This document shows, one piece after another, positions 19,593-29,056 of a stretch of 64,000 nt of DNA. Origin of the DNA: Meandrina meandrites (taxonomy: Eukaryota; Cnidaria; Anthozoa; Scleractinia; Meandrinidae); assembly GCA_963693305.1 (NCBI GenBank), contig OY855910.1, forward strand, positions 18,082,362 to 18,146,361. The letters are read 5' to 3'. A model generated the notes under the pieces. It was given only the letters and a program-made list of their open reading frames with translations. It ran no database searches and had not been told where the DNA came from. How positions within the stretch are numbered: the stretch's first letter is position 1; the number at the start of each line of letters is the position of its first letter. Made by a program: the position numbers and the translations under genes.

Positions 19593-19641
19593 GCTCCCTC
19601 CCTCTCTCTCCCTCTCCCTCTCTCTCCCTCTCTCTCTGTCT
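19593..19641 (+). repeat. Polypyrimidine tract after array 2
   Basis: CTCCCT and CT units directly follow the last array-2 motif, as in array 1. The tract is shorter, about 50 bp, and ends in a CTGTCTGT transition. Confidence 0.95.
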
Positions 19642-22011
19642 GTATATGCCTCGTCAAGCACTTAGGTGCCAGGGAAAACTTGAGTATTGGGGGTCCCAAA
19701 AAATATTGTTAAACATCATACCAATACTTCAAACTTTCCACACTACTTCTATTTGCATTATTCTTCGCCATCCAATGCGTGGTTTTCGTTTTTCCATTCG
19801 TGCCATGAATTTATCGCTCTTTACTTTTGCAAATGGCGGGAAATCACCCACTTTACTCGAAAAAGACAAAAAAATCCCTGGAAACTTATTTTTTCGGCAA
19901 AAGTTTACCTTTGATGAGTCACCCTACTCCCCTAGCATTACCTTACCTTTCCCCCGTTGAAGCATATCCGAGTTTTTGACTTTTGAAAATTTTCCAGTGT
20001 ACCTGCATGCTTAGTACTCGATTCAAAGCTCGAGAAAGCGCATTCATCATTTTTTTTCCAAACAGAATAATTCAAGCAAATATATCTTCGACACATTTAG
20101 AGGTAATGGACTACAAAAATTCACACACATTACGCATGCAATAAAGCACGTTTTTGCAAAGTTTCGGCCTATTTTATGAAATTTGGTTTTCGTTACGCTA
20201 CTTTGAATTACAAAAAGTGATTTTTTTTTCGCGGCGGGAAATCAAACACGTTTTCAAATCTCGATAAAATTTGTCATTTTCGATAAATATACTTGAGAAT
20301 TTGCAGCAGGGTGTAAAACGACATGTTTTTTAGGGAAATAGGTTCTTTTTGGCTTTACCTTGCATATTTTGAGCGATTTTTAAGTTCAAAGACTAAAAGC
20401 GGCGGATAATCAACCAAAATGCGCATTTTTCCCCATTGACGTGTATGAGGCCAGAAGTCGAACTAATTTTGCTATTTTGTTCCAAAAATTTACTATGTGA
20501 TGGCGATGTTAATTGAGAGCACCTGTATAGATCTACGATTTCAGTAGTTTTAACGTGCAGACAAAATTGACCATTTACTGTAGCAAACAAAACAGATACA
20601 ATATGCTGCTTCGTTTCTGGCCAGTTGGTTGTTCGCTTTTGGGAAGTATGACGGGGATTTTGTTTGTGTAGTTTCAAAAACTAAGAAACATTTGAGTGTT
20701 AATGGAAACCTTTAAATAATGGTCCAGATTCGTTATAAATTACTACCTAGTGTACTTAAAATGTCGACGAGTGTCTCTGGCCTTAGATGGAAAGGTTCAA
20801 AATGAAGTACAACTTGAAAAATCCTGGCGGAATTCTTCAACTTCTCGCCAAGGTCTCGCATTTTTGTTTCCAAATTATGCCAGAAACGATCATGATTTGT
20901 TATTTTTTCAAGAATTCGGTTGATATCTTTCTGTTGGTTTTCTGGCATTATTTTCTAAAGAAGAAGAGGTATTATAGCTCAGTTTCGACGAAAAACAATC
21001 AAAATCTCCGTTATACTTTTTCTTTAAGTGGAGTTGTCTAGGCTGGCGACGGCGGGATTCTCGGCAACATACTGTACTGTATGCATGGAAAAAATTATAA
21101 GGACAAAATAAATTTTTATTGCATTTGCTTCCAAATTCCGATTTTTGGGGAACAATCTGCCTCTTTTCCGAATACAACAACATCTACAAGTTGATATTCA
21201 AGCTTGGTGCAGCATACATGACGCAGTACAAGAACATGTAAACTTGGTGTAGCTTACATGACGCGTACATGGCCGAAGATCGAGGAATGGTAAGTCACGA
21301 CTTTTAGTGCTCCCTAGTAATGCATTTTTGCCACCTTTAGTAAGGCACAGAGCCGCAAATCAACCACAGCAATGGTTACATAAGTACATAGTGTACCTGA
21401 AGTAATCGATTTAAGTTTTGCAGTTGTTTAGTTACCTTCGCAAAGAAGGTCATTTATAATTCTACCGATCAATATTAACATACTAGTTATACTGTTATAA
21501 AATTGTTCTTTAAAAAATCTTTCTAAACCTACAAACACGATAATATTGAACTTCTCAACATAATGAAGCAATGGTGAAAGTTGGATGAAGAGCCGTTCAA
21601 TTGCCTTGAAATTATTAATGGTCTAATTTTGTTTTAAATATGGCGGATCTTCATTTCGATACCAGGCTTTCACAACACATTTACCGTTAATTAACTTGAT
21701 ATGATTTTATGCCTAGATCTCAGGATGTTATTCGTAACATTTTTTAAATATTTAGTCTTATCAAAACAAAACAAAAAACTCTGGATCTTATATTTGGCTC
21801 GGGGAATCGTTGTAATATGTGATTCTTTGGCCGGTTTAGTTAACACAATGTTGTGATGATGCAAATTGAAGATTTTCTGAATTTTTTGACAGGATTATTT
21901 CAGTGGGATACTTTTCTCAGTTGTTACTGCTTTACCATTCATGTACTAATTTTGGGGGAGGCCATTGCACCGTAAAGTGTTACAAAATCAAAATTATCAT
22001 TTTTATTTGCA
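19642..22011. other. Intergenic region between array 2 and gene 3, with stray motifs
   Basis: No gene was seen. Three copies of the array-3 core lie here, at 19835 (GGCGGGAAATCACCCAC), 20233 (GGCGGGAAATCAAACAC) and 20401 (GGCGGATAATCAACCA). At 21201 and 21240 there is a short duplication, (A/C)TTGGTG(C/T)AGC(A/T)TACATGACGC. A likely splice acceptor, ATTTGCAG, at 22005-22012 precedes the gene 3 start. Confidence 0.5.
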
Positions 22012-22032
22012 GTACTTTGTTCACCGTCGAAC

Positions 22033-23376
22033 ATGAATGAATTTCGGAAAGTTGTCAAATTGGCCAGCCAAGGGGATGAACTTGCCCTTAAGAAACTGGA
22101 TCTCGACAAACCAGTCAAAGTAGATTTAGACCCTCCTTTTCCCGGAATGGGGATTATTCTCCTCACCGGCGAATTTGAAACTGCAAGGGCAATAATTGCT
22201 GCCGCTGACCGTCTGAAGTTGTGGACATTGGCTGCAAGTTGTCGAAACAAAGTCAAATACCTGGAGTTTATCGCCAAGAAGTATTGCAAGACCACTCTGG
22301 CAAACAAGCCAATTCGTGGAGATGTTATAGCTGATGTTATGAACGATTTATTAGAGGAGAGAGATATGCGAAGACAGGAAGAGAAAAAAGAAGATATGGA
22401 AGCTGAGGACAAAAGTGAAACCGAAACAGAGTGCAGCTATTCCGATAAGAAGATGGAGGAACAGAAAGAGAAAGAGGCGAGAAGCAAACATGAGAAAAGC
22501 AAAAGAGTGGAGAAAGAGGAAATACAAAGTTCGTCTTCAGTTCAAGAAAACGTAGAAGAGAAGAGGGTAGTAGAGCCAGCGAAAAAGGCGAAAGGAAAAG
22601 TGAAGAATAGCAACGAGAGATCAGGTGAAAAAGAGGCTAAAGAAAAGATGGACGCCGAGAATGGAAAAGAGGCAACAAGTGATGACAAGACAGCCAGCGA
22701 AAGCAAAAGGCAGGGAAGTGGAATTCCGTCTGCCGAAGAAGATGACGTTGACGAGGCGGAGCTACCGATCGAAAAAGAGGCAGTAGCCAAGGATAACAAA
22801 ACGAAAAAGAAACAAAAGGGTAAAAGTAAAAAAGGCGAAAATTCGGAGTCATCATCTGAGCAAGAAGAAGAGAAAGCAGCGAAAAGCAAGACAGGGAAAG
22901 AAAAGAAGATTGTTAAGAAGGTAACCATCAATAATTCCAAGGCCAGAAAGTGCCTGTTATGCAACACACAAGTTACTCATCTAAGAAGGCATGTGGTCGC
23001 CCTTCATGTCAATAAAGGAGAGAGGCTGGCCGTATCACAGCTTGAGTCTATACTCCAAGCCGCAATTCATGGAGAGGAGACTCGAGGAAAACGAAGAACG
23101 GAAAAGCGGAAAGGCAAGACTTTTTCGTTCAAAGGCAGAGTGAGAGAAAAATGTCCACTGTGTGACAAGGGTGTGTTGGCGCTGACAACCCATCTTCAGC
23201 GCACTCACAAACTAGAGAAAAAAGATTCAATTTACAAGAATGCACTGAAAATGGCCAGGCCGTACGAGGGTAAAACGGAGGTGGTTTTCTCATTGCCCGA
23301 CTTGAGCTGGAAAATGCACAACGGCCAGGTCCCATGGAAACTGCCACAGTATCTTACTTCCAACAAGCCGAGCTGA
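22033..23376 (+). CDS. Gene 3: N-terminal and zinc-finger part of a family member
   Basis: The ATG at 22033 opens 447 codons. About 110 residues form a helical region not seen in genes 1-2 (contains EFETARAIIAAADRLKLW). A long Lys/Glu-rich low-complexity stretch follows. Then come two C2H2 fingers (CLLCNTQVTHLRRH and CPLCDKGVLALTTHLQRTH), aligned with those of genes 1 and 2 but with C-x2-C instead of C-x4-C spacing. The frame then runs out within 60 codons, where the core-binding region should begin. The remaining family domains continue in another frame from 23334. It is probably a deleted gene; the upstream 5' untranslated region seems to be spliced at 22012. Confidence 0.75.
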   Translation: MNEFRKVVKLASQGDELALKKLDLDKPVKVDLDPPFPGMGIILLTGEFETARAIIAAADRLKLWTLAASCRNKVKYLEFIAKKYCKTTLANKPIRGDVIADVMNDLLEERDMRRQEEKKEDMEAEDKSETETECSYSDKKMEEQKEKEARSKHEKSKRVEKEEIQSSSSVQENVEEKRVVEPAKKAKGKVKNSNERSGEKEAKEKMDAENGKEATSDDKTASESKRQGSGIPSAEEDDVDEAELPIEKEAVAKDNKTKKKQKGKSKKGENSESSSEQEEEKAAKSKTGKEKKIVKKVTINNSKARKCLLCNTQVTHLRRHVVALHVNKGERLAVSQLESILQAAIHGEETRGKRRTEKRKGKTFSFKGRVREKCPLCDKGVLALTTHLQRTHKLEKKDSIYKNALKMARPYEGKTEVVFSLPDLSWKMHNGQVPWKLPQYLTSNKPS

Positions 23377-24428
23377 GTGATGATGGAAGCTACACAATGT
23401 ACTGTCCAAAACATAAGCGATCTGTTGATGGCCCGGCGCGGATTTGCATGGATGCTGAAACGCATGCTAATGTCACCACGTACATCGAACATGTGCGCAA
23501 TGTCTGTGCCAATGATAACGAGGAAGCCTTGTTTATCACAGTGGAGGGCAAGGCCTTTAACCAAAGCAACATTGGCAAAAGAATAACCGCCTTTTGGTTT
23601 AAGGCCAAGCAGATAAAATTGTTGAGCACCGATGTCAGGAAAATTGCATCCTCGGCAACGTTCGATATGGACATCGTCCAAAAGAGGGCTATCCACGAAC
23701 ACATGGCTCATAAAGAGGTGACTGCGGATCACTATTACAACATTGGTCACATCACCAAGAAGTCTTCCAAAGGTCACCAGCTATTGAAGAAGTCCCTTGG
23801 TTTGGATAGGTCAGTGTTAACAAGATCGAAACCAGGCACCAAGTCAGCAAATTCAACAAAGTCAAACAATGAAGACGAGGAAACGAATGAACACGATGAA
23901 AGCCCAAACGAAGAAGGACTCACCAGTAGTCAAAAAGAAGCCATCGAGATGCTGTTTTCCAACCAAATAATATCTCGAGCCTCACTCACGTTTGACATTA
24001 TTAGGGAGACCATTGCTGAACATATTGATTTACGGGAATTTGTTGACGACACTAAGATGATCAAAAAGATCTACGACAAAGTGGTCTACTTGAGACGAAA
24101 AGAAAAGCAGAACATGGTACTTCCAACAAATGAGCCTGAGCCATCATCAAACAGAACAGAGGCATGGGTTAACGCCATAACAGATACGACAGCATCTGTG
24201 TCTGTTAGCTGTTCCGGTCCAGTTGCAAAAACCAAATGGAACAAGACTGATGAAAGAAAAGTTGAAGAATTCTTTGCAAAGTATTCTGTTCGCCCAGGCA
24301 AAGAAGAGTTAAGGGCTTTGTTTAACACAGTTTCAAGCCTCAAAGAAATCGTCTACCAAAACGACGGGGACTTCGAGCGCTGTTACAACAAAGTTAAATA
24401 CCTATTCAAGAAAAGAAGCCACAAATAG
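23334..24428 (+). pseudogene. Gene 3: truncated recombinase-like part with C-terminal modules
   Basis: Alignment to gene 1 begins only at the strand carrying the catalytic Lys (CPKHKRSVDGPAR against NHKTFHIHGPAQ). It continues through TDVRK, HMAHKEVTADHYY, and two Myb/SANT-like modules (ends VVYLRRKEK and VKYLFKKR). The core-binding region and the NRAG arginine, some 200 residues in genes 1-2, are absent. The frame differs from that of the zinc-finger part, with a 43-bp overlap. As it stands it cannot be an active tyrosine recombinase. It could still be a DNA-binding protein if a spliced or frameshifted product exists. Confidence 0.7.
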
Positions 24429-24500
24429 ACATATTCCAATGGACTCTGAACTCCGGAAAATGAAACATTTTTTAATTATTTTTTATTCTTACATTTAAAC

Positions 24501-24732
24501 CAGTGTACGGTCGTTTTGAAATCAATTATTATTACAGTGTACGGTCGAGGAATAGCCAGATAGAAAACAAAATCGGAAAAAACTAAAATACAATCGATGG
24601 AAAGTTATTAACAGTTTTGAAAAATGTTCCTTTATTCCATAAAACTATATGTTTTTGAACAGTGTACGGTCATCAATGAACATTTACAGTGTACAGTCGC
24701 GTTAAAAAGTTAAAAAATACAGTGTACGGTCG
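24501..24732 (+). repeat. Five copies of CAGTGTACGGTCG after gene 3
   Basis: Copies start at 24501, 24535, 24660 (last base A), 24687 (one mismatch, CAGTGTACAGTCG) and 24720. Intervals are irregular (34, 125, 27, 33 bp). The first is 73 bp after the gene 3 stop, so all may be in its 3' untranslated region. Sequence between copies is unrelated AT-rich DNA, so the motif itself is what is kept. Confidence 0.85.
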
Positions 24733-25341
24733 TTAAGTAATTAAAAATGTAAAATTATTTTGCCCTTTTTTGTTGTATTTTATGGTCATGTCTTGCATAA
24801 GTATGCCTGTTCCAAATAAAGCAGTTTTTTTTGTTACACTGTGAAGACCAAATTCGGCTTTCTGACTTATATTACTCTGTTCCTGGCAACAGTATATTGG
24901 GTTGGTTACCCATTAAAACCCCCTGAAATAATTTGTTTCGAAAAAAAAGTTGTGATTCCTCAATTGTGGCCATCGTGGTCAATCTTCATTGCCGATGTTT
25001 GTAGAGGGCCTATCTCAACCTTAATCTTAAAATTAAAAAAGGAAAAATTAACTTGACCAGTTAGAGATAGAGAACAGAAAGATCTATAACTGATTATCAA
25101 AGATATGATATATGGCGTTCACATATTTAATATTTTGCACTTTATTTCCAATCGGCTGTGACGAGTAAGAGAGAGAAAGCTGGCAAAAGTTTAGAGCAGA
25201 AAAAAAAAATGAAAATGATGTGGAAAAAATCCAAATAATCATTTGCCTAATATAACAATGTATAATCTGCATTCCTAAGGAGAGAAAAAGAATTACCGTT
25301 AAAAATGAAAAATCCTCAACCAATAATCCTCATCAACAATT
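24733..25341. other. AT-rich spacer before array 3
   Basis: No gene is supported. AATAAA at 24815-24820 could be a polyadenylation signal for gene 3. Nothing else is recognised. Confidence 0.4.
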
Positions 25342-25357
25342 TCGCCGCCACCCAAGT

Positions 25358-25515
25358 GGCGGGAAATCAACAGGTGGCGGCACATCAGCCACTGGGCGGG
25401 GCATCAACCACAAAACGTGTCGGGACATCAACCACTGGTGGGGAATCAGCCAATGGGCGGGAAATCAGCCATATGGCTGATGCGCCGCCTCCAATTGCGG
25501 CGGGGTATCAACGGG
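25358..25515 (+). repeat. Degenerate array 3, GGCGGG..ATCAACCA units
   Basis: Units start at 25358, 25376, 25395, 25419, 25437, 25456 and 25499. One unit at 25475-25489 is inverted (GGCTGATGCGCCGCC). The core is GGCGGNNNATCA(A/G)CCA and the spacing is mostly 18-24 bp. Positions 6-8 and the tail vary. The last unit passes through GGGCATATGA into a pure CT microsatellite. This is the same layout as arrays 1 and 2, with a different motif, 0.9 kb downstream of gene 3. Confidence 0.8.
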
Positions 25516-25519
25516 CATA

Positions 25520-25521
<2 letters not shown>

Positions 25522-25561
<40 letters not shown>
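25522..25561 (+). repeat. (CT)n microsatellite after array 3
   Basis: About 19 uninterrupted CT dinucleotides directly follow array 3. It is the third instance of a pyrimidine tract placed on the same side of a motif array. Confidence 0.95.
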
Positions 25562-25563
<2 letters not shown>

Positions 25564-26140
25564 GGTGGGGAGAGAGAGACCCTGGGAACGAGGTTGGTCC
25601 GAGAAGCGAGTATTTAAATAAAATGCATATCAGTCTGTCTTTATTAGAAAAAAGTTGTTCTTAACATTTCTTTGCTGTACTTTCTTCCTATAGTAGACTG
25701 TTTATGCATTTGATATTAAATCTTAGATGTTTGCAAACATCATTTACATATATAATGTATTTCCAAATTTGATACTAGTAAACTGAATTTAGAAAAAAAA
25801 AGGGTCCACCATCTCTTTTTCTTAAACAATATGACAGCTTCTTTTGTTACAGAGATAGTAATTTGTCCAAACAGCCTTGCGAACACTACAACAAGATATT
25901 TTTATTGGTGTCAAATTGGGTCAAAATTGGTCAGGTTATTAGCTTGCCGCACGGTGATTTTTCGGTCGGTTAGTGTGCGGAAACCTTTATTTCACGCACG
26001 TAAAGCCAGCCAATACAATTTCACGTCCGTGAATGGAGGTAACATAACGTGTCGTTTAACGAAGGGGACTTCCAACTGTCGTGTAGTTTTACGTGCGTTA
26101 ACGCGTGTGAACTGGCTTTACGTGCGTAAAATTAAATAGT

Positions 26141-26326
26141 GTTAGTATATACCACACAAGTGAATAGTGCTTTCCACGTGCGCTGATTGGTTAACTCGGA
26201 GGTGATTAGCAAAGTACTATTCACCTCCGAGCAGCCGACAAGAAACAAAATGGCTTCGCGCGTCGCTTTGTGTACCGAAAGTAATGTTTTGGTCCGTTAG
26301 TTATTCAACTTGTGTGGTATATACTA
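26141..26326. mobile_element. MITE with TAGTATATACCACACAAGT ends
   Basis: Left terminus TAGTATATACCACACAAGT and right terminus ACTTGTGTGGTATATACTA are exact inverted repeats about 185 bp apart. The interior is non-coding. It lies next to a second fold-back segment at 26362-26400 and may be part of a composite repeat into which the LINE inserted. Confidence 0.8.
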
Positions 26327-26361
26327 AAACAACTATTCACCTCAGTGTCAGTGAAAGTAGA

Positions 26362-26400
26362 GGATATTTACCTCGCCGCTTTGCGGCTCGGTAAATATCC
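26362..26400. repeat. Short perfect hairpin
   Basis: GGATATTTACC pairs with GGTAAATATCC, and the loop region contains a second pairing, CCGC/GCGG. Related CTATTCACCTC motifs flank it. It is probably part of a MITE. Confidence 0.6.
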
Positions 26401-26559
26401 ACCACTATTCACCTCCACTTCGGTCAATAATAGTTAATTAATGCATCTGCGAAGAAAGTTGAATGTGGATCAACTTCTTTCCGCGTGGAGAGACTGGGAC
26501 GACGCGTAAGATGGCGGTCACGTTTTCTTGTACTCCGCCATTCCCAATGTAATTTTAGG

Positions 26560-27459
26560 ATGTCTGCAAAGGCAGATGACGTATCCAACCAACCAATGAC
26601 CGCAGAATCAAAACAAGAAGTACGAGAGAGTCGAAGAAGAAAAAGAATTCGAGAGTGCGGCTCTCAAACGGATGAAGAAGGTGCTGGTGAAGAAGAACGC
26701 CATCATGGCTGCACCATGTGCAACAAGAAGCTCGACGGCATCCAAGACAAACTAGACAAAGTTTTATCGCTGCTACCAGAAATCAAAAAACTGCAAACCC
26801 AAGTAGTAAAGCTCGAAGAAGAAAAGAACGCCTTGAAAGAAAGTTTAGAATTGTCACAAGCCGAAATAGTAGACTTGAAGAAAGAAGCCGCTTTGACCGC
26901 TACTAAGCTGGCCGCTGCAAGCGACAAACTGTCCAAAGTGGATGAACTCGAAAGGCGAATAATCAAACAAGAATGCCACAACCGACGAAATAACATCAAA
27001 TTCTTCGGAATAAAAGATGACGATTATGAATCGCCAAAAGAGACAGAAGGAGTTCTAAGGCAATTTTTGCATAAAGAAATGAAGATACCAACTGACGAAC
27101 TAGGAGAAATCGAGTTCGAAAGAGTTCATAGGATTCCAACGCGACCCAAAGAAAACAAGAAACAACCGAGGCCAATAATAGCCAAAGTGTCCTTCTTTCA
27201 AGACAAGGAGTTTATTAAATCACGTATAAAGAACTTACCTAAAGGTAAAAAATATGGCGTATCAGATGACTTCCCGAGGGAAGTGGATGAAATTAGAAAA
27301 ACGCTTCAGCCGGTGCTTAAGAGAGCAAAGGGAGAAAAGAAAATGGCTTTCTTCAATGTCGAAAAGTTAATTATTGAGAATGCTGTTTACCGCGGACCCG
27401 AGACCAAAGACTTCCCGCTATACGGTCGAATAATGGAGAGTGGATTAGCAAGAGATTGA
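26560..27459 (+). CDS. LINE ORF1 protein (L1-type, coiled coil and RRM-like), about 299 aa
   Basis: The start is taken at ATG 26560. The frame is open further upstream but only through the 5' UTR and the target-site repeat. The N-terminal part is basic with a CTMCNKK motif. The middle (about residues 50-140) has heptad-rich coiled coil (LEEEKNALKESLELSQ). The second half matches the L1 ORF1p/Transposase_22 fold, with the NRRNNIKFFGI strand, FERVHRIPTRP, RPIIAKVSFF and GKKYGVSDDFP. In L1 elements this protein binds the element RNA as a trimer. The ORF is complete. Confidence 0.85.
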   Translation: MSAKADDVSNQPMTAESKQEVRESRRRKRIRECGSQTDEEGAGEEERHHGCTMCNKKLDGIQDKLDKVLSLLPEIKKLQTQVVKLEEEKNALKESLELSQAEIVDLKKEAALTATKLAAASDKLSKVDELERRIIKQECHNRRNNIKFFGIKDDDYESPKETEGVLRQFLHKEMKIPTDELGEIEFERVHRIPTRPKENKKQPRPIIAKVSFFQDKEFIKSRIKNLPKGKKYGVSDDFPREVDEIRKTLQPVLKRAKGEKKMAFFNVEKLIIENAVYRGPETKDFPLYGRIMESGLARD

Positions 27460-27730
27460 GATTTTGCTGCCTTTGTGGAACTCTAAGGGGTGCTTACACT
27501 CGTCTCGGACAAGGTAACCTGCTGCATGTACACTGGGTTTTTGTGTTTCGATTTTTTTCTTGTGCAAAAATATATTTATTTAGTTGTCTTTCCACTTAAT
27601 GTTCTTCAGCGTTTGTTTATATTGCAGTATTTATGTGCCGTGCATATTTATTGTTATGATTTTTCTAACTCGAATTGGCAAACTGAATTACGAAAAAATG
27701 TTTCATCTCATAATTTCTGGATAATTATAC

Positions 27731-29056
27731 ATGGATCTTAAGATCTTATCTTTAAATGTTAGAGGGCTGAACAGGACTATCAAGCGGCGTCAAGTGTTTC
27801 GATGGCTGCATCAACAGAAATCAGATGTCATATTTTTACAAGAAACATACTCATCCCCTCAAACAATCAAAACATGGAAAGCGGAATGGGGAGGGAAAAT
27901 AATTGAAAGCCACGGTTCAAATCATAGTAGAGGCGTAATGATTCTCTTTAAGCCTAGACTCGATGTGACCATTGAGAAAATCGTAAATGATAAAAACGGC
28001 AGATACATTTTATGCGAAGCATTATTAGACAGTGAAAAATTTGTGTTTTTGAATATTTATTCCCCAAATGACCAAACCCAACAAGTACAATTCCTCAGAG
28101 GCTTGTCAAACTCCTTGCTCAATACATATGCAAATGAACAAGTGGTGATTGGTGGAGACTTCAATTGTGCGATAAGCGAAAAAGATAAATGTGGAGGACG
28201 ATCGGTTGTTCATAAAAAAGGTGTGATTCAAGAGATAAAGACTTTAATGAGCACTCAAGATCTTGTTGACGCGTGGAATCATAAACATCCTAACGTGCAA
28301 GGCTTTACGTGGAATAATCCATCGATGAAAATTCAATGCAGATTAGATTATTTTTTCATATCAAAAGATATGCAATCTTCAATTATAGATGTCAAAATAT
28401 TACCAAACATTTTTTCAGACCACTCTGCCTTAACAATTTCTTTGTCGTCTAATAATACAGAAACAACATGCGGTCCTGGATTTTGGAAATTCAATAACTC
28501 TTTGTTAACAGATGAAAATTATATCGCAATGATAACAAAACAAATACCAGAAATTGTTTCAAAATATCAAGAAGTCCCAGACAAAGGATTATTTTGGGAA
28601 ATGATTAAAATGGAAATTAGAGCGTCAACAATAATCTTCGCTAAAAGAAAAGCTAAACAAAAACGGGATGAAGAAAATGACTTATTGATAGAATTTACTC
28701 GCTTACAGGAAAAGATAAGATCTAACTTCAGCGAAGCTACTAAAATTGAAATGGATCGGGTTAAGAAAAAGCTAGCGAAAGTAGTTGCCAATAAAACTCG
28801 AGGCACAATGGTCCGCAGTAAAGCTCAATGGTATGAATTCGGTGAAAAGAACAGTAAATATTTTTACAACCTAGAGAAAAGAAATCATAAACGAAAACAT
28901 ATAATATCGTTGAAAAAAGAAGATGGATCTCTCCTTCACAATCCCGGACAAATATTAGAAGAAGAAGAAACTTTTTTTTTAAAGAAATTTACAGGTCAAG
29001 AGATGTATCTCCAGAATCAGAAATCTTTAATCACTTTTTTCATTCAGATGGTTTGA
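27731..29056 (+). CDS. LINE ORF2, endonuclease part
   Basis: It starts at ATG 27731 (MDLKILSLNVRGLN). It shows the APE-type endonuclease blocks SLNVRGL, FLQETY, NIYSPN, GGDFN, RLDYFFIS and SDHSAL. These include the catalytic Asn, Glu, Asp-Asn and Asp-His residues of the family. A long linker follows. The frame is lost after EEEETF at a run of nine T at 28972-28980. The remaining residues to the stop at 29056 are out of frame relative to the reverse transcriptase part. Confidence 0.85.
   Translation: MDLKILSLNVRGLNRTIKRRQVFRWLHQQKSDVIFLQETYSSPQTIKTWKAEWGGKIIESHGSNHSRGVMILFKPRLDVTIEKIVNDKNGRYILCEALLDSEKFVFLNIYSPNDQTQQVQFLRGLSNSLLNTYANEQVVIGGDFNCAISEKDKCGGRSVVHKKGVIQEIKTLMSTQDLVDAWNHKHPNVQGFTWNNPSMKIQCRLDYFFISKDMQSSIIDVKILPNIFSDHSALTISLSSNNTETTCGPGFWKFNNSLLTDENYIAMITKQIPEIVSKYQEVPDKGLFWEMIKMEIRASTIIFAKRKAKQKRDEENDLLIEFTRLQEKIRSNFSEATKIEMDRVKKKLAKVVANKTRGTMVRSKAQWYEFGEKNSKYFYNLEKRNHKRKHIISLKKEDGSLLHNPGQILEEEETFFLKKFTGQEMYLQNQKSLITFFIQMV

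Noticed and set aside
25358..25460. E2F-site cluster (GGCGGGAAA)
   Set aside because: Only a few units match GGCGGGAAA. Positions 6-8 vary most while ATCA(A/G)CC is kept, so the conserved part is not the E2F core.
26485..26559. N-terminal extension of LINE ORF1 from a GTG at 26485
   Set aside because: The GTG lies in the target-site duplication, outside the element. The first ATG inside the element in this frame is at 26560.
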